Part shown: positions 1 through 6,682 of the stretch, one piece after another
Layout: every line of letters starts with the position of its first letter
Numbering within the stretch: position 1 is the stretch's first letter
Source: an uncultured Oscillibacter sp.
GTDB lineage: Bacteria > Bacillota > Clostridia > Oscillospirales > Oscillospiraceae
Reading direction: 5' to 3'
NCBI GenBank assembly: GCA_910587875.1
Contig: CAJUOD010000096.1
Location: 1-10,711 of the forward strand
DNA length: 10,711 nucleotides
The notes under the pieces: generated by a model
Seen by the model: only the letters and a program-made list of their open reading frames with translations
Databases searched by the model: none
What the model was told of the DNA's origin: nothing
Made by a program: the position numbers and the translations under genes

Positions 1-268
1 GCGCCAGGTTAGCGGCAGCGAGGACGGGAGATCAAGCCTTGCATCAACCTCCAAAACCCCCGCCCGCACCACGCCGCGGGCAGGGACATGCGTGTCAAGC
101 AGCCTGTACCGCAGCCGCGCCCCCGTTTTCTCTCTTCCACCGTGCACGGCGCATTCTCTCTTTTCGCAAAAGAGAGAATGGGGGGTGCATTGCACCAGCT
201 AGCATCTAGCTGCAATCCCGCCCCGCCCGCTAGGGCGAGTATCATCTCCCCCCATCAGGGGGGAAACC
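1..268 (+). repeat. Left arm of a palindrome-rich inverted repeat
   Basis: This segment matches the reverse complement of 10447-10711 over its whole length, with two variable islands (about 80-107 and 193-216). It is built from short palindromes: CCGTGCACGG near 140-149, a perfect 13-bp-stem hairpin at 152-180, a hairpin at 189-216 with CAGCTAGCATCTAGCTG at its core, GCCC/GGGC at 225-236, and six C, ATCA, six G at 248-263. The inner edge abuts the arcA stop codon. I see no transposase and no convincing gene. Short open frames crossing it are not conserved between the arms because of a 1-base length difference near position 80. It is probably a dispersed, structured, non-autonomous element. 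The outer edge of the window may truncate it. Confidence 0.9.
152..180. repeat. Perfect 13-bp-stem palindrome in left arm
   Basis: CATTCTCTCTTTT (152-164) and AAAAGAGAGAATG (168-180) are perfect reverse complements around a CGC loop. The same palindrome with the complementary loop occurs in the right arm. No T-run follows on either strand, so it does not look like an ordinary intrinsic terminator. It could be a structural core of the repeat, acting as DNA or RNA. Confidence 0.9.
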
Positions 269-1495
269 TCACGGGTCCTCCCGCCAGAGCGGCATGGACA
301 TACAGCGGGGCCCGCCGCGCCCGCGGCTCAGCTCCGCGCTGGGAATGGTGTGCACCTTGATCCCCGCCTCCTCCAGGGAGCGGTTGGTCACATAGTTCCT
401 CGAGTACACCACCACCTCGCCGGGGCCGATGGCCAGGGTGTTGCTGCCGTCGTTCCACTGCTCCCGGGCCGCGTCCACTTCGCTGCCCCGGCCGCACTCA
501 ATGAGGGTCACGTGGTCCAGCCCCAGGTGCTCCTTCAGGATGTCCTCCAGGCGTCCGTCCTCCTGGGTGATCTTCATCTTTTTGTTCTCGTCCAGCTCCA
601 TGACGAAGACCGTGATGCTGGAGAGGATGTTGGGATGCACCGTGAACTTGTCCCGGTCCACCATGGTGAACACGGTATCCAGGTGCATGAAGGACCGGCT
701 CTTGGGGATGTTGAAGGCCAGAATCTTCTTGAAATTCGTCCGCTCGTAGGTCAGCACCGCCTCCGCCAGGGTGTCGATGGAGTCCCCACGGGTCCGCTGG
801 GAGATGCCCACACCCAGCACCTGGGGGCTCAAAATCAGGATGTCCCCGCCCTCCAGGGAGGAGGTCTCGCCCCGGTCATACCACCGGGGGGCGTGCTTAT
901 ACTCCGGGTTGTGCTCAAAGATGAACTTGCCGAAGAGGGTCTCCCGGTTCCTCGTCTCCGTCAGCATCTTGTGGATGGACACGCCGGTGCCGATGGTGGC
1001 GAAGGGGTCCCGGGTAAAATAGAGGTTGGGCATGGGGTCCACCACGAAGGGATAGCCGTCCCCGGCGGCGGAGAGCAGGTCCGCCAGCTTCTCGCTCTCG
1101 CCGTGGAGCTGGCTCTTGCGCACGCCGGCCATCATGGTGGAGACCATCTGCTTGTCCGGCATCTTGCCCAGATACTCCCCCAGGAGCACCCGGCTCCGCT
1201 GGTCCTTGACGCCCGCCTCGTCCAGAAACTGGACCACCAGCTCCTTGCGGACCTCGTCGGAGGTGATGGAGTTCACCACCAGATCCGTGAGGTAGACCAC
1301 CTCCACGCCCTGCTGGCGGAGGCAGTCGGCGAAGGCGTCGTGCTCCTTCTGGGCCTCCCGGAGATAGGGGATGTCGTCGAACAAAAGCCGCTCCAGATAC
1401 TCGGGCATCAGGTTTTCCAGCTCCTGGCCCGGGCGGTGGAGCAGGACCTTTTTCAGCCGCCCGATCTCGGAGGTGTTATGGATTCCCGTTTCCAA
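269..1495 (-). CDS. arcA: Arginine deiminase
   Basis: This enzyme hydrolyses L-arginine to L-citrulline and ammonia, the first step of the ATP-yielding arginine deiminase pathway in the cytoplasm; it also helps resist acid. The product is 408 residues, the usual family length. The N-terminus has the family motif SEIGRLKKVLLHRPG. All catalytic residues expected from characterised deiminases are visible: D163 in FTRDPF, E215 and D218 in LEGGD, H271 and D273 in MHLD, and the nucleophile C398 in GRGGPRCMSMP. The start is TTG at 1495, chosen because AAGGAG lies 9 bases upstream and the protein begins like its relatives. The gene lies downstream of spoIIP on the same strand, but a terminator separates them, so it is probably transcribed alone. 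I found no convincing promoter in the 86 bases upstream. The partner genes arcB and arcC are not in the window. The stop codon touches the left repeat. Confidence 0.96.
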   Translation of the reverse strand: METGIHNTSEIGRLKKVLLHRPGQELENLMPEYLERLLFDDIPYLREAQKEHDAFADCLRQQGVEVVYLTDLVVNSITSDEVRKELVVQFLDEAGVKDQRSRVLLGEYLGKMPDKQMVSTMMAGVRKSQLHGESEKLADLLSAAGDGYPFVVDPMPNLYFTRDPFATIGTGVSIHKMLTETRNRETLFGKFIFEHNPEYKHAPRWYDRGETSSLEGGDILILSPQVLGVGISQRTRGDSIDTLAEAVLTYERTNFKKILAFNIPKSRSFMHLDTVFTMVDRDKFTVHPNILSSITVFVMELDENKKMKITQEDGRLEDILKEHLGLDHVTLIECGRGSEVDAAREQWNDGSNTLAIGPGEVVVYSRNYVTNRSLEEAGIKVHTIPSAELSRGRGGPRCMSMPLWREDP

Positions 1496-1504
1496 ATGGG
1501 CTCA

Positions 1505-1510
1505 CTCCTT
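1505..1510 (-). promoter_or_regulatory. Ribosome binding site fixing the arcA TTG start
   Basis: The minus strand reads AAGGAG here, then 9 bases, then TTG at 1495-1493. No in-frame ATG or GTG is available near this position, so this site supports TTG initiation. Confidence 0.75.
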
Positions 1511-1581
1511 TTGCGTTCAATTCGTTGGGTGATGTTAGGGTCCCTGTTTTTGCCGGTTTCATGCGCGAAGGAAAAATTTAC

Positions 1582-1614
1582 AAAAAGAGGGCGGCCTCCT
1601 TAAGAAGCCGCCTC
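1582..1614 (-). terminator. Intrinsic terminator of spoIIP, overlapping its stop codon
   Basis: On the minus strand GAGGCGGC (1614-1607) can pair with GCCGCCCTC (1595-1587), leaving one bulged C, and is followed by five T (1586-1582). The TAA stop of spoIIP (1602-1600) lies in the loop between the arms. This places the end of the spoIIP transcript before arcA. Confidence 0.7.
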
Positions 1615-2838
1615 CTTGTCTTCCGTTTGTTCTAAACCTTCTCCGCCCTCCGGCGGCTTCTCTCCGCTCTCCGTCCCCTTCTCCAGCAGCACCGCCGCGA
1701 ACCGCTCCGCAAAGAGCCGCCCCGCCAAGGCCGCCTCTTCGGGGGAGTTCCCGGCGGCGCCCACCTCCAGCAGCAGGGACCCGGCGGTGGCGTGCTGGTT
1801 ATACCGGGAGTTCCGCAGCAGCACCGGGCGCATCAGCGTGGGGTAGTGCTCCAAAATATTCTGCTGCACCGCCGCCGCCAGGCGGAGGTTCTCCAGCCAA
1901 TTGGGGTGCTCCAGGCCGCTGCCGTCGCTGCCCATCACCAGGGACATCTGGGCGGCGGTCTCCCCGTCCCCGATCTCCGAGACCGCCTTGTACTGGTTCC
2001 CCTGCCCGTCCTCGATGGCGTCCCGGTGGACGTCCAGCACGAAGCGGATGGAGGGGTACTTCTCCAGATTCCTCCGGATGGCCGCCAGCGCCCGGTCATA
2101 GGCCCCGGTGTAGTTTGGGTAGTCGTACAGCGTCCGGTCGTGGAGCACGGAGAGCCCCGCGTCCCCCAGGACCTCTGCCATCTCGTCCCCCACCTTCACC
2201 ACGTTGTAGCGGTAATCCGTGGTCCGGTAGTCCCCGGACCAGACGATCCCCTCCGCCCCCGGCCCGGGGGTGTAGGCCTCGCTGCCGTGGGTATGTAAGA
2301 TCAAAACCTGGGGCCCCTCCTCCCCCAGGGCCGCCGCGAAGGGCTTCTGGAGCTCCGGGACGGACAGCTCGTGGCTGGTGGAGTTGCTGATATAGACCCG
2401 CCCGCAGACGGTGTAGCCGCTGGGGTCCGTGGGAATCAGCGTCTTGGCGGGGACGCCGTTGTCCTCCGCCAGGGGGGCGGCAGGCTCCACCGGGGTCTCC
2501 TCCACCGGGGCCCGCACGGGGACCCGGGTCTCCCCGTCCTCCTCCGCCGGCTCCTGCCGCTCCAGGGACTGGAGCGCCGCCACGTCCTCCCGGGCCGCCA
2601 GCAGCAGGGGGGATTCTCCGATGGTCAGCGCCGCCGCCGGGGACAAGCCGTCCCGGGGCCCCAGGTCTCCCAGCTCCCAGCGGAGCGCCCGCTCCGGCAG
2701 GGCCTCCGCCAGGGCCGAGACCGCCGCCGCCGCCGTGTCGCTCCCGGCGGTGACGGCGGCGATCCACAGCGTCCCCGCCGCCAGGAGGGCCGCCTCCACC
2801 CGCCGGAGGGCGCTTGTCAGGGTCTTCTTTTGTTTCAT
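1600..2838 (-). CDS. spoIIP: Stage II sporulation protein P (peptidoglycan hydrolase)
   Basis: SpoIIP is the amidase/endopeptidase of the SpoIID-SpoIIM-SpoIIP complex, which degrades septal peptidoglycan so that the mother cell can engulf the forespore. The product is 412 residues. A membrane segment lies at about 15-31, followed by an acidic, proline-rich linker (about 92-130) and the hydrolase domain (about 175-385). Family motifs are clear: LILHTHGSEAYTP (H182, H184, E187), VLDVHRDA (H271), and NQHATAGSLLLEVGAAGNS (H349, E358), which together supply the expected zinc and catalytic residues. The C-terminal tail (386-412) is acidic and looks disordered. The ATG at 2838 is preceded by AGAGGTGA. 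A sigma-E-like promoter lies just upstream, fitting mother-cell expression. In Bacillus this gene follows gpr; here it is divergent from an M16 peptidase operon. It marks the host as a spore former. Confidence 0.96.
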   Translation of the reverse strand: MKQKKTLTSALRRVEAALLAAGTLWIAAVTAGSDTAAAAVSALAEALPERALRWELGDLGPRDGLSPAAALTIGESPLLLAAREDVAALQSLERQEPAEEDGETRVPVRAPVEETPVEPAAPLAEDNGVPAKTLIPTDPSGYTVCGRVYISNSTSHELSVPELQKPFAAALGEEGPQVLILHTHGSEAYTPGPGAEGIVWSGDYRTTDYRYNVVKVGDEMAEVLGDAGLSVLHDRTLYDYPNYTGAYDRALAAIRRNLEKYPSIRFVLDVHRDAIEDGQGNQYKAVSEIGDGETAAQMSLVMGSDGSGLEHPNWLENLRLAAAVQQNILEHYPTLMRPVLLRNSRYNQHATAGSLLLEVGAAGNSPEEAALAGRLFAERFAAVLLEKGTESGEKPPEGGEGLEQTEDKEAAS

Positions 2839-2857
2839 ATCCGCTCACCTCTGGGAC

Positions 2858-2886
2858 AACCTATGTCCGGCGGGCGGGAAATATGC
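2858..2886 (-). promoter_or_regulatory. Sigma-E-like promoter of spoIIP
   Basis: The minus strand carries GCATATT (2886-2880), which fits the -35 consensus KMATATT fully. After a 14-base spacer comes CATAGGTT (2865-2858), which fits 6 of 8 positions of the -10 consensus CATACAHT. Transcription would start about 14 bases before the ATG, leaving a very short leader that begins at the ribosome binding site. B. subtilis spoIIP is known to be made in the mother cell under sigma-E, so the match is biologically sensible. Confidence 0.6.
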
Positions 2887-2906
2887 CAGAACCTGTATTC
2901 GCAATC

Positions 2907-2935
2907 TTGCAATCCCGGCCCATTCAGTATATACT
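2907..2935 (+). promoter_or_regulatory. Sigma-A-like promoter of the M16-lgt operon
   Basis: TTGCAA (2907-2912), a 17-base spacer and TATACT (2930-2935) form a good vegetative promoter. The predicted start near 2942 gives a leader of about 50 bases before the GTG at 2992. It lies back to back with the spoIIP promoter in a 153-base divergent region. Confidence 0.65.
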
Positions 2936-2975
2936 TGGGTAGATATGACAACCCTGACAAAGACCCGATTCCACA

Positions 2976-2982
2976 AAAGGAG
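2976..2982 (+). promoter_or_regulatory. Ribosome binding site fixing a GTG start
   Basis: AAAGGAG is followed after 9 bases by GTG at 2992. The open frame extends far upstream with GC-rich, unrelated sequence, so this site decides the true start. Confidence 0.8.
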
Positions 2983-2991
2983 CTGAACCTC

Positions 2992-4254
2992 GTGACAAGA
3001 ACCAAGCTCGCCGAAGGCGTGTTCCTCACGTACCTCCCGGCGAAGAAATTTAAGACAAGCCTCCTCTCCGCCCAATTCGTGGTCCCCCTGCGGTGGGAGA
3101 CCGCTTCCGCCAACGCGCTGTTTTCCGCCATCCTCCGCCGGGGCACCGTGACAAGCCCGGACATGGGGGCCCTCTCCCAGCGCCTGGACCAGCTCTACGG
3201 CGCCCGGATCGACACCACCGTCCGCAAGAAGGGCGAAGCCCAGTGCGTGGGCTTCGTTGCCAGCCTCATCGACGACTGCTTCGCCCCCGGCGGAGAGCGC
3301 CTGCTGGAGCCCGCGGCGGACCTCCTGGGGGAGCTCATCTGCCGCCCCGTCACCCGGGACGGCCTCTTCCTGGAGGAGTACTTCGAGAGTGAGAAAACCA
3401 ACCTCATCGACGCCATCCGGAGCATCCTGAACGACAAGCGCTCCTACGCCGACAGCCGCCTCCTTCAGGAGATGTGCACCGGGGAGCCCTACGGCGTGCC
3501 CCGCCTGGGCAACGAGCAGATCGCCGCCGCCCTCTATCCCCAAATGGTTTACGACGCCTACCGGGATCTCATCTCCGCCTCCCGGCTGGAGATCTTCTAC
3601 AGCGGCAGCGCCGAGCGCCCCCGGGTGGAGGACGCCCTCCGCTCTGCCCTGGCGGACCTGCCCCGGAAGGACATCGGGGCCCCGGAGGACCCCGCCCCCC
3701 ACGCCCTCCCGGAGGAGCCCCGGATCATCACGGAGCGCCTGGACGTGACCCAGGGCAAGCTGGGCATGGGCTTCTCCTGCGGCAGCGAGGACGCCGCCGC
3801 CCTGCTGCTGGGCAACACCTTATTCGGCGGCAGCAGCAACTCCAAGCTCTTCCTGAATGTCCGGGAAAAGCTGTCCCTCTGCTACTACGCCTCCTCCCTC
3901 TTCCACCGGCAGAAGGGCCTGATCACCGTCTCCTCCGGCATCGAGTTCGAGAACTACCAGAAGGCCTATGACGAGATCCTCGCCCAGCTGGAGGCCGTCC
4001 AGAAGGGCCAGCTGGAGGACTGGGAGCTGGAGGCCGCCCGGAGCACCCTGCTGAACGCCTACGCCTCCATGGGGGACTCCCAGGGGAAGCTGGAGAACTT
4101 CTACCTGGGCCAGGCCGCCACCGGCCGAGACGAGACCCCGGAGACCCTGGCGGAGCAGGTCCGGGACGTCACCCCGGAGCGCATCTTCGAGGCCATGGGC
4201 ACCGCGAAGCTGGACACCGTGTACTTCTTACAGGGAAAGGAGGCGGAGGCATGA
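2992..4254 (+). CDS. M16 peptidase-like protein lacking the zinc motif (YmfF type)
   Basis: This 420-residue protein has the two-lobed M16 (insulinase/processing peptidase) fold but no HXXEH zinc motif; the matching stretch reads FSAILRRGT (44-52). It keeps the C-terminal-lobe motif NSKLFLNVREKLSLCYYASS (283-302), whose Arg (R291) and Tyr (Y298/Y299) form the substrate-binding pair in M16B enzymes. It therefore looks like the non-catalytic half of a heterodimer with the next gene product, as in B. subtilis YmfF/YmfH and in split M16B peptidases elsewhere. The substrate is unknown. No signal peptide is visible, so it is probably cytoplasmic. The GTG start follows a good ribosome binding site. 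Its stop overlaps the next start (ATGA), implying translational coupling and equal synthesis. Family assignment is secure, precise function is not. Confidence 0.9.
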   Translation: MTRTKLAEGVFLTYLPAKKFKTSLLSAQFVVPLRWETASANALFSAILRRGTVTSPDMGALSQRLDQLYGARIDTTVRKKGEAQCVGFVASLIDDCFAPGGERLLEPAADLLGELICRPVTRDGLFLEEYFESEKTNLIDAIRSILNDKRSYADSRLLQEMCTGEPYGVPRLGNEQIAAALYPQMVYDAYRDLISASRLEIFYSGSAERPRVEDALRSALADLPRKDIGAPEDPAPHALPEEPRIITERLDVTQGKLGMGFSCGSEDAAALLLGNTLFGGSSNSKLFLNVREKLSLCYYASSLFHRQKGLITVSSGIEFENYQKAYDEILAQLEAVQKGQLEDWELEAARSTLLNAYASMGDSQGKLENFYLGQAATGRDETPETLAEQVRDVTPERIFEAMGTAKLDTVYFLQGKEAEA

Positions 4255-5522
4255 GGCACGTCTACTACGAACGCCTGGGCGAAACGGTCTATTTTGAGAC
4301 CCTGCCCAACGGCCTGGAGCTCCGGGTGGTCCCCAAGCCGGAGCACGCCAAGAAATACGCCTTCTTCGCCACCCGCTACGGCGGCATGGACACCCGCTTC
4401 CAGCTTGGAGGCCGCTGGCTGGACACCCCCGCCGGCATCGCCCACTACCTGGAGCACAAGATGTTCGACACCAAGGAGGGCAACGCCCTCCAGGAGCTGG
4501 CCAAAAACGGCGCGGAGCCAAACGCCTTCACCTCCAACGCCATGACCGGCTACTATTTCGACTCCACGGACCACTTTGACGAGAACCTGGAGATCCTCCT
4601 CTCCTTCGTCTCCATCCCCTACTTCACGGAGGAGAGCGTAGCCAAGGAGCAGGGCATCATCGCCCAGGAGATCCGCATGATCGAGGACAACCCCGACTGG
4701 CAGATCTACGCCCGGATGCTCCGGGCCCTCTACCGCTCCCACACCGCCCGGACCTCCATCGCGGGCACGGTGGAAAGCATCTCCCACATCACGGCGGAGA
4801 CCCTCTACGACTGCCATAAGGCCTTCTACACCCCCTCCAACATGATTCTCACGGTGGTGGGGAACGTGGACCCCGTGAAGGTGGCGGACCTGGCCCGCCG
4901 GATCCTCCCCCAGGAGGGCGGTCCCGCCGTCCCCCGGGACTACGGCGACGAGCCGGAGGCCGTGGCGGAGCGGGAAACCCGCCTGGCCATGGAGGTCTCC
5001 AGCCCCCAGTTCCTGGCGGGCTATAAATGCCGCCCCGCCGGGGAGGGAGAGGACCGCCTCCGGACCATGATCCTGGGCGACCTGGCCTGCGACCTGCTCT
5101 TCGGCGAGTCCAGCCCCCTGTACCAGCGGCTTTACAGCCAGGGGCTCATCAACTCCAGCTTCGGCGGGGCCTTCGAGCTGATGCCCGGCGTGGCCTATCT
5201 CTACGCCGGCGGCGAGAGCAAGGAGCCCCGGGCCGTGGCCGGCGCGCTTCAGGAGGAGGCGGACCGCCTGGTCCGGGAGGGTGTGGACGAGGCGTTCTTC
5301 CAGCGGACCCTCCGGGCCAGCTTCGGCTCCAACCTCCGGGGCCTGAACTCCTTCGAGAACATTGCCGTCTCCCTGACTGAGGGCCAGTTCGGGGGCTTCG
5401 ACCCCTTCCGCTTCCCCCAGGTCTTCGATTCCGTCACCCAGGAGGACGTGCGGAATTTCCTCCGGGACAACGTGACGGCGGACCGGGCGGCGATCAGCGA
5501 AATCGTCCCCAAGGAGGCCTGA
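4251..5522 (+). CDS. M16 zinc peptidase (YmfH type)
   Basis: This is the likely catalytic partner of the preceding protein. It is 423 residues long and carries the inverted zinc motif HYLEH (65-69) with E68 as the general base. The third zinc ligand is probably E140 in IIAQEIRMIEDNPDW, by family consensus. The N-terminal lobe also has the typical segments GIAHYLEHKMFDT and NAFTSNAMTGYYF. The C-terminal lobe lacks the clear Arg/Tyr motif found in its neighbour, so active site and substrate-binding pair appear to be split between the two proteins. The ATG at 4251 overlaps the previous stop by 4 bases, with AAAGGAGG 7 bases upstream. The substrate is not known. A role in clearing peptides, for example near the membrane given the following lgt, would be guesswork. 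Confidence 0.93.
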   Translation: MRHVYYERLGETVYFETLPNGLELRVVPKPEHAKKYAFFATRYGGMDTRFQLGGRWLDTPAGIAHYLEHKMFDTKEGNALQELAKNGAEPNAFTSNAMTGYYFDSTDHFDENLEILLSFVSIPYFTEESVAKEQGIIAQEIRMIEDNPDWQIYARMLRALYRSHTARTSIAGTVESISHITAETLYDCHKAFYTPSNMILTVVGNVDPVKVADLARRILPQEGGPAVPRDYGDEPEAVAERETRLAMEVSSPQFLAGYKCRPAGEGEDRLRTMILGDLACDLLFGESSPLYQRLYSQGLINSSFGGAFELMPGVAYLYAGGESKEPRAVAGALQEEADRLVREGVDEAFFQRTLRASFGSNLRGLNSFENIAVSLTEGQFGGFDPFRFPQVFDSVTQEDVRNFLRDNVTADRAAISEIVPKEA

Positions 5523-5523
5523 T

Positions 5524-6489
5524 ATGTCCGCACCTGAACTGACCGCGCTGAAAACCATGCCCATCAGCTTCCCGGGCCTCTTCGGGGACTGGGAGTTCAA
5601 CCCGGACCCCATCGCCATCCACATGGGCCACGGCGTCTACTGGTACGGCATCATCCTGGCCCTTGGCTTTCTGGCGGGACTGCTGCTGTGCATGAAGCAG
5701 GCCAAGCGCTACGGCCTGACGGAGGACCACGTGCTGGACTTCGTCCTCTGGGCCGTGCCCTGCTGCATCCTGGGGTCCCGCATCTACTACGTGCTCTTCT
5801 ACCTGGACCTCTACCGGACGCCGGAGGGCGGCCTGGACTGGGGGCGCGTCGTCGCCATCTGGGACGGGGGCATCGCCATTTACGGCACCGTCATCGCCGG
5901 GGCGCTGGTGGCCTTCTTCTTCACCCGCCTCAAGAAAATCCCCTTCGGCGCCATGGCGGACCTGGCGGTCATGGGCTTGCTGCTGGGCCAGATCATCGGA
6001 CGCTGGGCCAACTTCATCAACCGGGAAGCCTTCGGCGGACTGACGGACCTGCCCTGGCGGATGCGGGTGTGGACCAGCGCCTATGAGTACGTGGAGGTCC
6101 ATCCCACCTTCTTCTACGAGAGCCTTTGGAATCTCGTGGGCCTGCTCCTCATCCTCTTCGTGGTCTCCAGGGGCCGCCGGTTCGACGGGGAGAACACCTG
6201 GTTCTACTTCCTCTGGTACGGCCTGGGCCGGGCCTGGATCGAGGGCCTGCGGACCGACAGCCTCTATCTCTTTGACTGGACCCTCTTCGGCCAGCCCATC
6301 CGGGTCTCCCAGGCTCTGAGCGCCGTTATGGTGCTGGTCTCCATCCTGGCCCTGTTCTACGAAATCAAACTCAAGCGGCACGTCCCGGAGGACCTGCTGG
6401 TGAACCGCCGGGCCGCCGAGGCCGCCGCCCAGGCGGAGGAACAAGCCTCCCAGAAGGCGGACGGAGGAGGAGACGTTAAAAAACCGTAA
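5524..6489 (+). CDS. lgt: Prolipoprotein diacylglyceryl transferase
   Basis: Lgt transfers a diacylglyceryl group from phosphatidylglycerol to the lipobox cysteine of prelipoproteins, the first step of lipoprotein maturation in the membrane. The product is 321 residues with about seven hydrophobic segments (roughly 39-57, 70-92, 112-133, 143-158, 203-216, 226-241, 262-280). The signature GRWANFINREAFGG (159-172) holds the essential Arg (R160) and Asn (N163). HPTFFYESLWN (193-203) and YGLGRAWIEGLRTD (232-245) are also family motifs; R236 is the likely match to E. coli R239. At the position of E. coli H103 this protein has Tyr (Y120, in GGIAIYGT), a change I believe is common in Clostridia. A charged Ala/Glu/Lys-rich tail (about 285-321) extends past the last membrane segment. 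AAGGAGG ends 6 bases before the ATG, and the gene starts one base after the M16 stop codon. Confidence 0.97.
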   Translation: MSAPELTALKTMPISFPGLFGDWEFNPDPIAIHMGHGVYWYGIILALGFLAGLLLCMKQAKRYGLTEDHVLDFVLWAVPCCILGSRIYYVLFYLDLYRTPEGGLDWGRVVAIWDGGIAIYGTVIAGALVAFFFTRLKKIPFGAMADLAVMGLLLGQIIGRWANFINREAFGGLTDLPWRMRVWTSAYEYVEVHPTFFYESLWNLVGLLLILFVVSRGRRFDGENTWFYFLWYGLGRAWIEGLRTDSLYLFDWTLFGQPIRVSQALSAVMVLVSILALFYEIKLKRHVPEDLLVNRRAAEAAAQAEEQASQKADGGGDVKKP

Positions 6490-6495
6490 AGATTT

Positions 6496-6529
6496 CCGGC
6501 GGTTTCGCTGAAACCGCCGGGTCTTTTTT
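6496..6529 (+). terminator. Intrinsic terminator after lgt
   Basis: CCGGCGGTTT (6496-6505) pairs perfectly with AAACCGCCGG (6511-6520) around a CGCTG loop. GTC and six T follow. It lies 6 bases after the lgt stop and closes the M16-lgt operon. Confidence 0.93.
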
Positions 6530-6570
6530 GTGATACCCTCCAATTTTTTCCACTTTTTCTTTCGCGCGCA

Positions 6571-6598
6571 TTGACTTTTTTCCCGCATCTGGTATAAT
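6571..6598 (+). promoter_or_regulatory. Strong extended -10 promoter of the Rrf2 redox operon
   Basis: TTGACT (6571-6576), a 16-base spacer and a perfect TATAAT (6593-6598) are present, with TG one base before the -10 (TGGTATAAT). The surrounding 6530-6625 is much richer in A/T than the rest of the window. The predicted start near 6605 gives a leader of about 78 bases before the Rrf2 gene. No second promoter was seen before the two downstream genes, so this one probably drives all three. Confidence 0.88.
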
Positions 6599-6608
6599 TA
6601 ACAAAATA

Positions 6609-6638
6609 TGTACAATATATAGTGGACTGTGCTGTACA
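6609..6638. promoter_or_regulatory. Candidate operator: two TGTACA palindromes
   Basis: Two copies of the self-complementary hexamer TGTACA (6609-6614 and 6633-6638) lie 24 bases apart just after the predicted transcription start of the Rrf2 gene. Rrf2 repressors often bind dyads over or just past their own promoter. I do not see a match to the known IscR, NsrR or CymR consensus sites, so this is a weak candidate. Confidence 0.25.
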
Positions 6639-6671
6639 CATTGCCGTTCACCCCATTCCAAAAGACAGATC

Positions 6672-6678
6672 GAGGTGG
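6672..6678 (+). promoter_or_regulatory. Ribosome binding site fixing the Rrf2 TTG start
   Basis: GAGGTGG is followed by four T and then TTG at 6683. Starting here gives the usual Rrf2 N-terminus (LLVTREMDYALRIL, first residue read as Met). An upstream ATG at 6629 has no such site and would add 18 atypical residues. Confidence 0.65.
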
Positions 6679-6682
6679 TTTT

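Noticed and set aside
9..245. 78-residue minus-strand open frame inside the left repeat, with a similar C-terminus encoded in the right arm
   Set aside because: The two arms share a frame only near the outer end; a 1-base length difference shifts the rest, and there is no convincing ribosome binding site. It is best seen as a by-product of the repeat, although such frames are sometimes annotated as hypothetical proteins.
248..263. C-run/G-run hairpin after arcA as an intrinsic terminator
   Set aside because: The stem is perfect, but no T-run follows in the direction of arcA transcription. It is kept as part of the repeat.
1496..1581. Promoter or ArgR-type operator for arcA
   Set aside because: TTGTAA and TAACAT-like words exist on the minus strand but not with acceptable spacing, and no clear ARG-box dyad is visible.
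350..1603. 417-residue plus-strand open frame opposite arcA
   Set aside because: It is antisense to a complete arginine deiminase with all catalytic residues, is His/Val/Leu-rich without domain features, and has no ribosome binding site.
2371..2991. Upstream extension of the first M16 frame by about 207 residues
   Set aside because: It runs antisense across the N-terminal part of spoIIP and has Arg/Gly-rich shadow composition. The GTG at 2992 has a good ribosome binding site and gives the normal family length.
4101..5624. 507-residue minus-strand open frame opposite the M16 and lgt genes
   Set aside because: It is a shadow of coupled plus-strand genes with clear motifs and shows no recognisable family.
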